Shown: positions 28,539-38,219 of the stretch, in pieces | Numbering within the stretch: position 1 is the first letter of the stretch | Layout of the letters: each line of letters opens with the position of its first letter | From: PNNG01 sp964577055 | GTDB lineage: Bacteria > Bacteroidota > Bacteroidia > UBA7662 | Length of the DNA stretch: 64,000 bases | Direction: 5' to 3' | Assembly (NCBI GenBank): GCA_964577055.1 | Contig: CAZNWC010000003.1 | Coordinates: 186,001 to 250,000 of the forward strand | Translations under genes and position numbers: made by a program | Notes under the pieces: generated by a model | Databases searched by the model: none | The model's input: the letters and a program-made list of their open reading frames with translations, nothing else | What the model was told of the DNA's origin: nothing

Positions 28539-29710
28539 TGAACAGTTTGCTGCAACATATCCACTTGCGGGGCGACCGCACCATTTGGCTGATCGTTGGC
28601 ATATTGACCCTCTTTTCGCTGCTGGTGGTGTATTCGTCGACTGGCACCCTGGCCTACAAAGCCCGGGGCGGGAACACCGAATATTTCCTCATCAAACACG
28701 GTGGCCTGGCGGTTGCCGGTTTGTTGATGATGTATTTCGTGCACCACCTGCCTTCGCGCTATTTCAGCCGGTTGTCGCAGGTGGGTTTGTGGCTCAGCAT
28801 TCCGCTGTTGTTGTACACCTTGGTGAAGGGTACCAGTTTAAACGAAGCCAGTCGCTGGATCACCATTCCCATCATCAACCAAACCTTCCAAAGTTCCGAT
28901 TTGGCCAAGCTGGCCCTCACCATGTACCTGGCCCGTACGCTGGCCCGCAAGCAAGAAACCATCAAAAGCTGGAAGGAAGCCTTTTTGCCGGTGATTTTGC
29001 CCGTGGGTTTGGTGTGCATGCTCATTGCCCCGGCCAACCTCAGTACGGCCATGTTGGTGTTTGCCACCAGTTTGATGGTGATGTTCATTGGCCGCATCAG
29101 CGTACGGCAAATTTTGTTGCTGCTGCTGGTAGGTGGCCTTACGCTTAGCACCTTCGTGTTTGTGAGCTATCAGGCCGGTTGGTTCCGTGCCAAAACCTGG
29201 GTAAGCAGGGTAGAAAACTTTATCTCTTCTGAACAGCAAGAAGAAGCCTTCCAAACCCAGCAGGCCAAAATAGCCATCGCTACGGGCGGGGTGGTGGGCA
29301 AAGGTCCGGGCAAAAGCACCCAACGCAACTTTTTGCCACACCCTTACAGCGACTTCATTTTTGCCACCATCATTGAAGAATACGGCATCATGGGCGGTGC
29401 TTTTGTGATGCTCATGTATTTGGGCTTGTTGTATCGGGTGACCCGCATTGTGATCAAAGCGCCCCAGGCTTTTGGTGCCTTGCTGGCCATGGGCCTGTGC
29501 CTCATGCTGGTGATGCAGGCCATGGTGAACATGGCGGTGGCGGTGAATTTGTTTCCGGTAACCGGACAAACCCTGCCGCTGGTGAGCATGGGTGGTACCT
29601 CCATCATTTTTACCAGCATTGCTTTCGGCATCATCCTCAGTGTGAGCCGCGAAATTGAACAAGAAGAAACCGGCAATCAGCCACAAACCGAAGCGAACCT
29701 TGCAGTCTGA
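28538..29710 (+). CDS. ftsW: Septal peptidoglycan glycosyltransferase FtsW (SEDS)
   Basis: 390 residues with about 10 transmembrane helices. SEDS hallmarks are SLLVVYSSTG in the first helix, GKGPGKSTQRNFLPHPYSDFIFA..EEYG with the catalytic acidic residues, and SMGGTSIIFT near the end. It polymerises lipid II at the septum with FtsI. The start overlaps the murD stop by one base; its 3' end overlaps murG. Confidence 0.95.
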   Translation: MNSLLQHIHLRGDRTIWLIVGILTLFSLLVVYSSTGTLAYKARGGNTEYFLIKHGGLAVAGLLMMYFVHHLPSRYFSRLSQVGLWLSIPLLLYTLVKGTSLNEASRWITIPIINQTFQSSDLAKLALTMYLARTLARKQETIKSWKEAFLPVILPVGLVCMLIAPANLSTAMLVFATSLMVMFIGRISVRQILLLLLVGGLTLSTFVFVSYQAGWFRAKTWVSRVENFISSEQQEEAFQTQQAKIAIATGGVVGKGPGKSTQRNFLPHPYSDFIFATIIEEYGIMGGAFVMLMYLGLLYRVTRIVIKAPQAFGALLAMGLCLMLVMQAMVNMAVAVNLFPVTGQTLPLVSMGGTSIIFTSIAFGIILSVSREIEQEETGNQPQTEANLAV

Positions 29711-30824
29711 ACGCACATACAAATTCATCGTGAGCGGTGGGGGTACCGGGGGACACATCTTCCCGGCCATCAGCATTGCGCGTGCGCTGGAGGCGGCTGT
29801 GCCGGGTTGCGAGCTGCTGTTTGTGGGCGCCCAGGGCCGCATGGAAATGGAGCGTGTGCCAGCAGCGGGTTACCGCATTGTGGGCTTGCCCATTACCGGC
29901 ATACAGCGGTCGTTGAGTGCGCAAAATTTGCTCTTTCCCTTCCGCTTGCTTGCCAGTATGGGTCAGGCGGCCAAGGTGGTGCGCGCTTTCCGTCCCGACG
30001 CCGTGGTTGGCGTAGGCGGTTATGCCAGCGGTCCCCTTTTGTTTGCCGCCCAACTCCGTGGCATCCCTACTTTCATCCAAGAACAAAATGCCTATGCCGG
30101 ACTCACCAACAAATGGTTGGCGGGACGTGTGCGCAAGGCCTATGTGGCCTACGAGGGCATGGACAAATATTTCCCGGCCGACCGGGTGGTGTTGACGGGC
30201 AATCCCATCCGCACCGATCTTTTTGCACTTGAACACCAATCGGCTGCCAGCCTGCAGCACTTCGGATTGTTGCCCAACAAGCCCGTGCTGCTGGTCATTG
30301 GTGGCAGTTTGGGTGCCCGCACGCTCAACGAATCGGTGCATGCCGGTTTGGACGCCTTGGTGGCTGCCGGTGTGCAGCTCATTTGGCAAACAGGCAAGGC
30401 CTATGCGGGCAAAGCTGCCGAAGCCGTGGCGCCGTTCAAGGACCAAGGCATTTTCACCGCGCCTTTCATCGACCGTATGGATTTGGCCTTCAGTGCTGCC
30501 AACCTCATTGTGTCGCGCGCGGGTGCCGGCACTATCAGTGAATTGGCGGTGGTGGGCAAGCCCGTGATTTTGGTGCCTTCGCCCCATGTGGCCGAAGACC
30601 ACCAAACCAAAAACGCCAAGGCCCTGGCCCAACGCAATGCCGCCATCCTCATTCCCGACGATGCCGCCCGCGAAGAGCTCATGGGCGCTGCCATGCGTTT
30701 GCTGAAAGATGTAGACGGCTGCAACCGCTTGTCGGCCCAGCTCAAGCAGTTCGACCGCCGCAATGCAGCTGCCGAAATTGCTGCGGACATTTTGAACGAA
30801 ATAGCGAAAGGAGGCAAGCGATGA
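29700..30824 (+). CDS. murG: UDP-GlcNAc:lipid I N-acetylglucosaminyltransferase
   Basis: About 374 residues of the GT28 family, making lipid II from lipid I. Motifs include the N-terminal glycine-rich SGGGTGGHIFPA, VGVGGYASGP, HEQNAYAG-like IQEQNAYAGLTNK, and the donor-site SRAGAGTISELA. No ATG is available. The TTG at 29700 overlaps ftsW by 11 nt and gives MQSERTYKFIVSGGG, close to typical MurG N-termini; a TTG at 29655 would overlap by 56 nt. Start uncertain, gene certain. Confidence 0.93.
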   Translation: MQSERTYKFIVSGGGTGGHIFPAISIARALEAAVPGCELLFVGAQGRMEMERVPAAGYRIVGLPITGIQRSLSAQNLLFPFRLLASMGQAAKVVRAFRPDAVVGVGGYASGPLLFAAQLRGIPTFIQEQNAYAGLTNKWLAGRVRKAYVAYEGMDKYFPADRVVLTGNPIRTDLFALEHQSAASLQHFGLLPNKPVLLVIGGSLGARTLNESVHAGLDALVAAGVQLIWQTGKAYAGKAAEAVAPFKDQGIFTAPFIDRMDLAFSAANLIVSRAGAGTISELAVVGKPVILVPSPHVAEDHQTKNAKALAQRNAAILIPDDAAREELMGAAMRLLKDVDGCNRLSAQLKQFDRRNAAAEIAADILNEIAKGGKR

Positions 30825-32182
30825 TTGCTGCACGTTTCGATCGTTTTTATTTTATTGGCATTGGCGGTATTGGCATGAGTGCCATTGCGCGGCTTTTGCT
30901 GCAGCGCGGGTTCACCGTGGCCGGTTACGACAAAACCCCTTCGGAACTTACCGACGCTTTGGCTGCCGAGGGCGCGCAGATTTCGTTTGCCGATGAGGTG
31001 AGCAGCATTCCGGCCGCCTGCACCGATGCCAGTCGCACCTTGGTGATTGTTACGCCTGCCGTTCCGGCCCAAAACGCCATTCCCCAGTGGTTTGCCGCAA
31101 AAGGTTTTGAGCAGGTAAAACGCGCCAAGGCCTTGGGCATGATTACCGCCGACGGCATTTGTTTGGCCGTTGCCGGCACCCACGGCAAAACCACCACCAC
31201 CACCTTGCTGGCGCATTTGCTCATGGCGGCAGGTTACGAATTCACCGCTTTGCTGGGTGGGGTAAGTGCCAACTACCAAAGCAATTTGCTGCAAACGGGC
31301 ACGAAATATTTTGTGACCGAGGCCGATGAATTCGACCGTTCGTTCCTGCAGCTTCGTCCGGCCCATGCCGCCATCACCAGCATGGATGCCGACCATTTAG
31401 ACATTTACGGAACCGAAGCGCAGATGCATGCGGCCTATGCCGAATTTGCCGCGCTTTGCAGCCATACCCTGGTGTACCATGCCGGTTTGCCATTGCCGCT
31501 GCATGGCACCGCCAGGGCCATCACTTACGGAGAAAGGGGCGCCGTTCAAGCCCAAAACATCCGCGTGGAGAACGGCGAATTTGTGTTCGACTACGTAGGT
31601 GCGCAAACCATTGCCAACATCCACTGCGGCATGCCTGGTTTGCACAACATCGAAAACGCTTTGGCCGCCATTACCCTGGCCTTGCAGGTGGGGGTTGATG
31701 CAGCGGTCATCCGCACAGCCATGGCCTCTTTCCGCGGGGTGAAGCGCCGTTTTGAGCGCATTTACAGCGGTGCCGGCAAGGTGTTCATCGACGATTACGC
31801 CCACCATCCCACCGAAATCAATGCTTTGGTGGCCTCGGTGCGCCGTATGTATCCCGGCAAAAAGGTGCTGGGTGTGTTTCAGCCGCATTTGTTCAGCCGC
31901 ACGCGCGACTTCCTCGCCGGTTTTGCCGAAAGCCTCGGTGCTTTAGACGAATGCCTGTTGCTCGATATCTATCCCGCCCGTGAACTGCCCATCGAAGGCA
32001 TTAGCTCGGCGGTATTGCAAGCCAAAATTGGTGACCACTGTCGCCTTTTGGGCAAAAACGACTTGGTAGCAGCCGTGCTTCAGTTAGATTGGGATGTGCT
32101 GCTCACCATTGGTGCTGGCGACATCGACCGCCTGGTGCAGCCCCTGGCCGAAGCCCTTATACAGCAGGAGGTGCGCGCATGA
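30821..32182 (+). CDS. murC: UDP-N-acetylmuramate:L-alanine ligase
   Basis: 453 residues. The N-terminal nucleotide motif is GIGGIGMSAIAR, the ATP loop AGTHGKTTTTTLL, then DEFDRSFL and the C-terminal DDYAHHPTEI typical of MurC. It adds L-alanine, the first stem-peptide residue, in the cytoplasm. It overlaps murG and ftsQ by 4 nt each (ATGA). Confidence 0.96.
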   Translation: MIAARFDRFYFIGIGGIGMSAIARLLLQRGFTVAGYDKTPSELTDALAAEGAQISFADEVSSIPAACTDASRTLVIVTPAVPAQNAIPQWFAAKGFEQVKRAKALGMITADGICLAVAGTHGKTTTTTLLAHLLMAAGYEFTALLGGVSANYQSNLLQTGTKYFVTEADEFDRSFLQLRPAHAAITSMDADHLDIYGTEAQMHAAYAEFAALCSHTLVYHAGLPLPLHGTARAITYGERGAVQAQNIRVENGEFVFDYVGAQTIANIHCGMPGLHNIENALAAITLALQVGVDAAVIRTAMASFRGVKRRFERIYSGAGKVFIDDYAHHPTEINALVASVRRMYPGKKVLGVFQPHLFSRTRDFLAGFAESLGALDECLLLDIYPARELPIEGISSAVLQAKIGDHCRLLGKNDLVAAVLQLDWDVLLTIGAGDIDRLVQPLAEALIQQEVRA

Positions 32183-32946
32183 AGCTGCTCAAAAAAATAG
32201 GCATTGTGCTGGCCCATGTGCTGGTGGTAGCCGGACTCTTCGTGGCCTTTGGTTTCATCCGTCAGGAGCGCGACGGGGCCGTGGTGAAAGACCTCGACCT
32301 GCGCGTAGACCACGAGGGCGGCAGCTACTTCATCGACCGCGAGGGGGTGTTGCAGCAATTGCGCCGTGCCGGTTTCAAACGTTTGGAAGGCATGCGGCTC
32401 GACAGCCTCAACCTGCTGGCCATCGAAAAAGCCATCGCCAAAAATCCCTATGTGGCCACGGCCGAAGCCTACATCGATATGCAGGGCCACCTGAGCATTA
32501 GGGTTACCCAACGCCAGCCGGTGTTACGCATCATAAACCGCTACATGGAAAGCTTTTATGTAGATGCCGACGGCCGCACCATGCCCTCGAGCAGCAATTA
32601 CGCCGCACCCGTGATGGTGGCCAGTGGCAACATTGGCGACAGGCCTGCGCCGGGCGATACCCTCCGCAGTGAGGCCGCCAATCAGGTGTTTGTGATGAAC
32701 GAATACCTGCGCAACAACGAGCTGTACACCGCCCTTTTTGTGCAGGTGTATGTGAATGCCGAGGGCGAGCTCGAACTCGTACCCCGCGTGGGCAACCACA
32801 CCGTATTGGTGGGCGACCCCAGCGACATGGACGAAAAAATGGAAAAACTATTGGCCTTGTACCGCACCGCCCTCGACAAAGAAGGCTGGGAGCAATACCG
32901 GCAGATAAACGTAAAATTTAAGGATCAGGTGATATGCAAAAGGTAA
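32179..32946 (+). CDS. ftsQ: Cell division protein FtsQ/DivIB-like
   Basis: 255 residues: a short basic cytoplasmic tail, one transmembrane helix (about 8-28) and a periplasmic region with a POTRA-like segment (FIDREGVLQQLRRAGF... IEKAIAKNPYVATAEAYIDMQGHLSIRVTQRQPVLRI). FtsQ links early and late divisomal proteins. The ORF is open upstream inside murC, but the ATG at 32179 overlaps the murC stop as ATGA and starts just before the basic-hydrophobic anchor. It overlaps ftsA by 13 nt. Confidence 0.88.
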   Translation: MKLLKKIGIVLAHVLVVAGLFVAFGFIRQERDGAVVKDLDLRVDHEGGSYFIDREGVLQQLRRAGFKRLEGMRLDSLNLLAIEKAIAKNPYVATAEAYIDMQGHLSIRVTQRQPVLRIINRYMESFYVDADGRTMPSSSNYAAPVMVASGNIGDRPAPGDTLRSEAANQVFVMNEYLRNNELYTALFVQVYVNAEGELELVPRVGNHTVLVGDPSDMDEKMEKLLALYRTALDKEGWEQYRQINVKFKDQVICKR

Positions 32947-34262
32947 GCAAGCCCGAAATCAAGTCGGAGATCATAGTAGGTCTCGACATCGGAACAACAA
33001 AAATCTGCGCCATTGTGGGTGCCCGCAACGAGTACGGTAAAATGGAAGTGCTGGGCATGGGCAAGGCCGAGTCGCTCGGCGTTACCCGGGGTGTGGTGAG
33101 CAACATCGAAAAAACGGTGGAAGCCATCCGCAAGGCCATCAAGGAGGCCGAAGATGAGTCGGGCATCGACATCCGCGTGGTGAACGTGGGCATTGCCGGG
33201 CAGCACATCCAAAGCCAACAGCACCGCAACATGATCACGCGCCAGAGCATGGACGATGAAATTGCGCAAGCCGACATTGACAAGCTGGTAGACATGATGC
33301 ACCGCATTCCCCAGCAACCGGGTTACGACATCATCCACGTGCTGCCGCAGGAGTTCATTGTCGACAACGAAGTGGGCATCAAAGACCCCATTGGCATGAG
33401 CGGCATCCGCTTGGAGGCCAACTTCCACATTATCACCGGTCACGTGACGGCTGCCAACAACCTCTACAAATGTGTGCGCAAGGCCGGTTTGGAGGTCGAT
33501 GAGCTCATCCTCGAGCCTTTGGCCTCGTCGGATGCCGTGCTGAGCGACGAAGAAAAAGAAGCCGGTGTGGTACTCGTAGACATTGGCGGCGGCACCACCG
33601 ACATCGCCATCTTCCAAGACGGCATCATCCGCCACACGGCTGTGATTCCGTTTGGGGGCAACATCATCACCGAAGACATCAAGGAGGGCTGCACCGTATT
33701 GCGGCAGCAGGCCGAATTGCTCAAAATCCGCTTTGGCTCGGCCCTGGCCAGCGAAACCAGCGACAACGAAATCGTATCGATTCCTGGTTTGCGTGGCCGC
33801 GAGCCCAAAGAAATTTCGGTGCGCAACCTGGCCAACATCATCCAGGCGCGCATCGAAGAAATCATTGAGCTGGTGCATTACGAAATCAAGGCCTCGGGTT
33901 ACGAGAAAAAGCTCATTGCCGGCATCGTGCTCACGGGCGGTGGTGCGCAGCTCAAAAACCTGCGTCCGCTGGTAGAATACCTCACAGGTATGGATGTTCG
34001 CATTGGCACCCCCAACGAGCATTTGGCGCGTGGCGACAACGACATCAAGAGTCCGATGTACGCCACCGGCATTGGGTTGGTGCTCAAGGGCCTCAACCGC
34101 CAGCAGCGCAAGGCAGCCGCCGAAAAGGGCAAGGGCAAGGCCAAAGATGGTCGTCCTGACGCCGGCAAACGCACCGGCGGCGGTTTCCTCGACCGCATCA
34201 TTCAAATGGGCAAGGAGTGGATCGAAGACCCCGAGCTCAAAGACAGCAAAGATTTTAAATAA
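32934..34262 (+). CDS. ftsA: Cell division protein FtsA
   Basis: 442 residues of the actin-like ATPase family that tethers FtsZ to the membrane. Phosphate-1 (VGLDIGTTKICAIVG), phosphate-2 (VVLVDIGGGTTDIAIF) and the adenosine region (IVLTGGGAQLKNL) are all present, with an SHS2-type 1C insertion between. After a Lys/Ala-rich linker the C-terminus has FLDRIIQMGKEWIED, a plausible amphipathic membrane-targeting helix. ftsZ follows after 32 nt. Confidence 0.96.
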   Translation: MQKVSKPEIKSEIIVGLDIGTTKICAIVGARNEYGKMEVLGMGKAESLGVTRGVVSNIEKTVEAIRKAIKEAEDESGIDIRVVNVGIAGQHIQSQQHRNMITRQSMDDEIAQADIDKLVDMMHRIPQQPGYDIIHVLPQEFIVDNEVGIKDPIGMSGIRLEANFHIITGHVTAANNLYKCVRKAGLEVDELILEPLASSDAVLSDEEKEAGVVLVDIGGGTTDIAIFQDGIIRHTAVIPFGGNIITEDIKEGCTVLRQQAELLKIRFGSALASETSDNEIVSIPGLRGREPKEISVRNLANIIQARIEEIIELVHYEIKASGYEKKLIAGIVLTGGGAQLKNLRPLVEYLTGMDVRIGTPNEHLARGDNDIKSPMYATGIGLVLKGLNRQQRKAAAEKGKGKAKDGRPDAGKRTGGGFLDRIIQMGKEWIEDPELKDSKDFK

Positions 34263-34294
34263 CCACTGGAAAAGAATATCAAATCATCACGGAT

Positions 34295-35905
34295 ATGACT
34301 ACGCTAAACAACAACCTCGTTTTCGACCTGCCCAAAGCACGCCCCAACATCATCAAGGTGATTGGTGTGGGTGGGGCTGGCGGCAATGCCGTAAACCACA
34401 TGTACACCTTGGGCATCAAGGATGTAGATTTTTTGGTGACCAACACCGACTACCAAGCGCTCGAAAAAAGCGCTGTACCCCACCGCATTCAGCTGGGCCC
34501 ATCGCTCACCGAAGGGCGGGGCGCTGGCAACCAGCCCGAAATTGGCCGGAATGCCGCCATTGAAAACATTGAAGATGTAAAAGTGCACCTCGGCAAAGAA
34601 ACCCGCATGGTATTCGTTACGGCCGGCATGGGTGGTGGTACGGGTACAGGTGCGGCTCCTGTGATTGCGCAGGCTTGCCGCGAATTGGGCATCCTCACCG
34701 TGGGCATCGTTACGCTTCCGTTTAATTTTGAAGGCCGCAAGCGCCGCGAACAAGCCGAGCGTGGTTTGGATGAGATGCGCCAGCATTGCGACACCACCTT
34801 GGTGATCAGCAACGACAAAGTGCGTGAAATTTACGGCAACCTCGCCTTCGACAAGGCCTTTGCCCGTGCCGACGATGTGTTGGCCACAGCCGCCAAGGGC
34901 ATTGCCGAAATCATTACGGTGGAAGGTTATGTAAACGTGGACTTTGCCGACGTGAAAAACGTGCTGGAAGCCAGTGGCAAAGCCGTAATGGGCAGCGCTG
35001 TGGCCGAAGGCGAAGGTCGCGCCCTGCGTGCCGTGGAAGAAGCCCTGGCATCGCCGCTGTTGAGCGACAACGACATCACCGGTGCCCGCAGCATCCTGCT
35101 CAACATCAGTTCAGGTGCCGATCAAATCACCCTCGACGAAATCGGCGAAATCAACGACTATGTGCAAGACATTGCCGGTGGCGATACCGACATCATTTGG
35201 GGTAACTGCACCGACGAATCGCTCGAAAACGGCATCCGCGTGACCGTGATTGCGACCGGTTTTGCAGGTGGTCAGCAACTCGCCCGCAAGGTAATGTCGC
35301 TGGCCGACGAAAAGCCCGCTGCTGCGCCTGCCGTTGCGCCCGCTCCCAAGCCGGTAAACACCGTCCGCGACGGCCGCGAGCTCACCATCCACACCCTCGA
35401 CACCCAGGCTGCTGCGCCTGCTGCACCAGCACCCGCCGAGCCAGCTGCGCCTGCCCAGCCCGAGTTGTTTGAGATGGAGCTGAAGGTAAAGGGCGAAACC
35501 CCTGCACCTGCCCCCGCACCGCAGGCCGAGCCCGTAAACGAACCCAAGGTGGTGAAATCGTTGTACGAGAACTTTGAAGACCCCGCCAACATCAGCACCA
35601 TCGATGTGGCCGAAAATACCGTTGCCGAAGCCGAGCCACGCAGCTTCAACGACATGCTGTCGAAGTCGCTGCAGCGCATCCAAACCCTCCGCGGCATGAA
35701 CACCGTACGCCGGGTAGATGCCAATGAGTTGGAGAGCCTCGAAAAGCAGCCTGCCTATATGCGCCGCGGCGTCGACCTCGATCCGGTTGCCCACAGCAGC
35801 GAGCCCACGGTGAGCCGCTACACCCTCAGCAACCAGCAGGGCGAAGAAAACAAGCGCCCCGAAATCCGCCCCAACAACTCCTTCCTCCACGACAACGTGG
35901 ACTAA
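34295..35905 (+). CDS. ftsZ: Cell division GTPase FtsZ
   Basis: 536 residues, longer than E. coli FtsZ because of an extended tail. The GTPase core (about 15-335) has GVGGAGGNAVNHM, the tubulin signature GMGGGTGTGAAP and the T7-loop region. Residues about 340-430 form a low-complexity Ala/Pro-rich linker. The tail ends MRRGVDLDP... NNSFLHDNVD, characteristic of Bacteroidota FtsZ and probably the FtsA-binding peptide. It is the last gene of the dcw cluster and is followed by a strong terminator. Confidence 0.97.
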   Translation: MTTLNNNLVFDLPKARPNIIKVIGVGGAGGNAVNHMYTLGIKDVDFLVTNTDYQALEKSAVPHRIQLGPSLTEGRGAGNQPEIGRNAAIENIEDVKVHLGKETRMVFVTAGMGGGTGTGAAPVIAQACRELGILTVGIVTLPFNFEGRKRREQAERGLDEMRQHCDTTLVISNDKVREIYGNLAFDKAFARADDVLATAAKGIAEIITVEGYVNVDFADVKNVLEASGKAVMGSAVAEGEGRALRAVEEALASPLLSDNDITGARSILLNISSGADQITLDEIGEINDYVQDIAGGDTDIIWGNCTDESLENGIRVTVIATGFAGGQQLARKVMSLADEKPAAAPAVAPAPKPVNTVRDGRELTIHTLDTQAAAPAAPAPAEPAAPAQPELFEMELKVKGETPAPAPAPQAEPVNEPKVVKSLYENFEDPANISTIDVAENTVAEAEPRSFNDMLSKSLQRIQTLRGMNTVRRVDANELESLEKQPAYMRRGVDLDPVAHSSEPTVSRYTLSNQQGEENKRPEIRPNNSFLHDNVD

Positions 35906-35930
35906 GCGAGCTTTTACTATCCTGACGATG

Positions 35931-35958
35931 AAGCCCTGGCAAAAAGCCGGGGCTTTTT
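35931..35958 (+). terminator. Rho-independent terminator of the dcw cluster
   Basis: A 10-bp stem (AAGCCCTGGC at 35931-35940, GCCGGGGCTT at 35946-35955, one T-G wobble) with an AAAAA loop, followed by T residues, 25 nt after the ftsZ stop. Confidence 0.9.
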
Positions 35959-36474
35959 GTATTCAAAATTCAAAATTCAAGATTCAAAAGGGGCTGCAGC
36001 TGCGCTGCAGGGGGAATTCGGGATTTGCCATTTGAAATTCGCGATTTGTGATTGGCCTTCAGCTGCGCTGCAGGCAAATACCCCTCCATGCGGACCATAA
36101 ATTTGGTCTAACCCCAAATTTTCTGCGTTCCAAAATGTATCGTCCTTCTCCCCTGGAGAAGGATAAGAGGATGAGGCCTTCTCAGGCTTTTGTATTCAAA
36201 ATTCAAGATTCAAAAGGGGGCTGCAGCTGCGCTGCAGGGGGTTCAAAGTTCAAAGTTCAAGTTGAGCGCAGCGAAATCCCGCAAGGCGGGGGTTCAAAGG
36301 GGAGTGTGTTTGGGATTCGGGGTTTGCCATTCCGTTAGCGTCTACCCCCTTTTGAACTCCTCATTTCACACAGCCATCAAACGATTTACATCTTCAGATG
36401 CGTTTGGTTGAACACAGCATTGCTGACGCTAATTTGCAGCCCAATGTTGAATTGCTGTGTTAATGGCAGCAAAA
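35951..36474. repeat. Non-coding stretch with low-complexity direct repeats
   Basis: No gene is seen between ftsZ and the TPR gene. Two near-identical blocks (35951-36014 and 36186-36240) each run through several ATTCAAAATTCAA-type units into a GGGCTGCAGCTGCGCTGCAGG segment. A third half copy of the GCTGCAG part lies at 36060. A small CCCGC-AAG-GCGGG hairpin is at 36278-36290. ORFs in this stretch are composed of repeat sequence and are not annotated. Confidence 0.7.
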
Positions 36475-37833
36475 TCAATCATCAAAGTTTATCTCCTCGT
36501 CCCATTCATAGAGCAAGTCGCTAATATCGTATCCCAAACCGGCAGCTTTCATAGCCATTTTTCTTGCTTCATGCACATTCCCCAATTGGTAATATAGAAT
36601 AACGGCCTTATTGAAATAGGCAGCACTATTTTCTGGGTTATATTTCAAATACGTATCAAAGTCGGCCAAAGCGGCACAGGCATTTTTTAATTGAAGATGG
36701 CAGTAGCCTCGTTCGAAATAGGCATCTTTTATTTCAGGATGCAGGTCGATGGAGGCGTTAAAAAGTACGAGCGCTTCTTTGTATTTTTCTTCCTCGTAGA
36801 GGTTTAACCCGTAGCCGTAAATCTTCAAGGTTTCAACCGTATCAGCCCTATTGATATAGGTTTGGTACTGCTCATTGGCTGCTTTTAGCCCCTTCCAGGC
36901 ATAGAGGTTAATGGTTTCAAAAAGCAGCCTCGTTTTGATGTCAGCACTATCTGTCTCAAGTAATTTCATGCGCTTTAGGTCCCTTGCGGCTTTGCGGTAG
37001 TTTCCAGTGGCCATATGTATTTGACAGCTAATCTCGTATGACATCCAATTGTGGCCAAGGTTAAGCGTGTACTGATCCAAATAATGCTTTGCATTTTCAT
37101 AGTCTCCTATTTTTATAAATATCGAGGCAAGAGCGACAAAATCAGATTTGAAAGCATCGGGCATTTTGAGATAAGCAATGAAATCGTTCGCAGCGCCTTG
37201 GTAGTCCTTTTTCCAATACCTTGCATATGCTCGATCGCGATTGAATAAGGTAGGTACATTGAATTTTTCTATCAGCATGGTAAATGCCTTCTCTGCTCCT
37301 TCATAGTCTTCAATGCCAAATAAATAATTACCTTTGGTAATCATCACAAGAATGGGGTCAATGGCAAGTTTTTCCGCTTTTGCAATCCAATCTGCTGCCT
37401 CATTGTACTGTTCCAATGCTATGTAGCTGTCGGCCAATGCCAGTGGAATGTCTAAATTATTTGAATCAAGTTGAAACGCTTTTGAGTAATCAGAAATGGC
37501 TGATTTTTCTTCAAATAAACGGCTATATGCCTTGCCTCGACCGAACCAGGCATCTGGCTTTGAGCTATCGAGCGACAGGCAAATACTGAAATCCTCTATT
37601 GCCCCCTGATAATCATAAAGCCTAAGCTTTATTTTTCCTCTTAGTTCAAAAAAATCGGTTGCACTATCAGACAATACAATTGCCTCATTCAAATACGAAA
37701 GAGCCCGGTCGAATTCTTCTAACTCAAATAAAACTTGAGCAGTTCGGAAATTGGTTTGATCACATGGTTGCGCTACAGCTGTAGATGCAAACAAAAGGAT
37801 TGTTATGATTGGGATTGAGAGTTTGTTTTTCAT
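36475..37833 (-). CDS. Exported TPR-repeat protein
   Basis: 452 residues with a signal peptide (MKNKLSIPIITILLFASTAVAQ) and roughly ten degenerate tetratricopeptide repeats, e.g. AWFGRGKAYSRLFEEKSAISDYSKAFQLDSNN and AYFERGYCHLQLKNACAALADFDTYLKYNPEN. It is probably a periplasmic protein-interaction scaffold; the partner is unknown. It lies 11 nt after the preceding small gene, so may be the last member of the metK transcript. Its base composition is clearly more AT-rich than the dcw genes, suggesting later acquisition. Confidence 0.82.
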   Translation of the reverse strand: MKNKLSIPIITILLFASTAVAQPCDQTNFRTAQVLFELEEFDRALSYLNEAIVLSDSATDFFELRGKIKLRLYDYQGAIEDFSICLSLDSSKPDAWFGRGKAYSRLFEEKSAISDYSKAFQLDSNNLDIPLALADSYIALEQYNEAADWIAKAEKLAIDPILVMITKGNYLFGIEDYEGAEKAFTMLIEKFNVPTLFNRDRAYARYWKKDYQGAANDFIAYLKMPDAFKSDFVALASIFIKIGDYENAKHYLDQYTLNLGHNWMSYEISCQIHMATGNYRKAARDLKRMKLLETDSADIKTRLLFETINLYAWKGLKAANEQYQTYINRADTVETLKIYGYGLNLYEEEKYKEALVLFNASIDLHPEIKDAYFERGYCHLQLKNACAALADFDTYLKYNPENSAAYFNKAVILYYQLGNVHEARKMAMKAAGLGYDISDLLYEWDEEINFDD

Positions 37834-37844
37834 GACGTTGATTT

Positions 37845-38219
37845 TTAAGAATTTGATTTAAAATTTTTGGTGGGGAAGACATAAATGAAACTGTCTTCCC
37901 GGTTGCTTAGATAAGCGCGCCGAATCAAGCCAATATGCTGGCTAGCCATGCCTTCTAAAGCCCTGTAGTTTCGAGTGCATTGGCCAGGGTAGGAGCCTGA
38001 GGTTGGAAAAATTCCGAACTGAGTCCTGATCAAAAGCGGCAATCGGTCGTCGGCACTGCAAAAGGTTTCATCGGCTACCAAATCGTAAGCCAATGGCTTC
38101 AGATGCACAGGCCCCGGCAAGTAGTACAGGTACTTGAACTTGCGGTAATGGGCCAGCTGCTCGTGCAGACCAGCCAGCCCATTGGCAATACAAATCACAG
38201 CTGTAGGATCAACTATCAT
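37845..38219 (-). CDS. Uncharacterised protein, metK-linked
   Basis: 124 residues from the ATG at 38219 (MIVDPTAVICIANGL); an upstream in-frame start at 38243 would overlap the previous gene by 35 nt rather than 11. No signal peptide, transmembrane helix or recognised motif. It contains an aromatic patch (KFKYLYYLPGP) and three cysteines (Cys10, Cys57, Cys83) in a non-metal-like spacing. Close packing suggests co-expression with its neighbours. I do not recognise the family. Confidence 0.55.
   Translation of the reverse strand: MIVDPTAVICIANGLAGLHEQLAHYRKFKYLYYLPGPVHLKPLAYDLVADETFCSADDRLPLLIRTQFGIFPTSGSYPGQCTRNYRALEGMASQHIGLIRRAYLSNREDSFIYVFPTKNFKSNS

Noticed and set aside
36048..36411. Two small plus-strand ORFs after ftsZ
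   Set aside because: They consist largely of the direct-repeat and low-complexity units of the 35951-36474 stretch.
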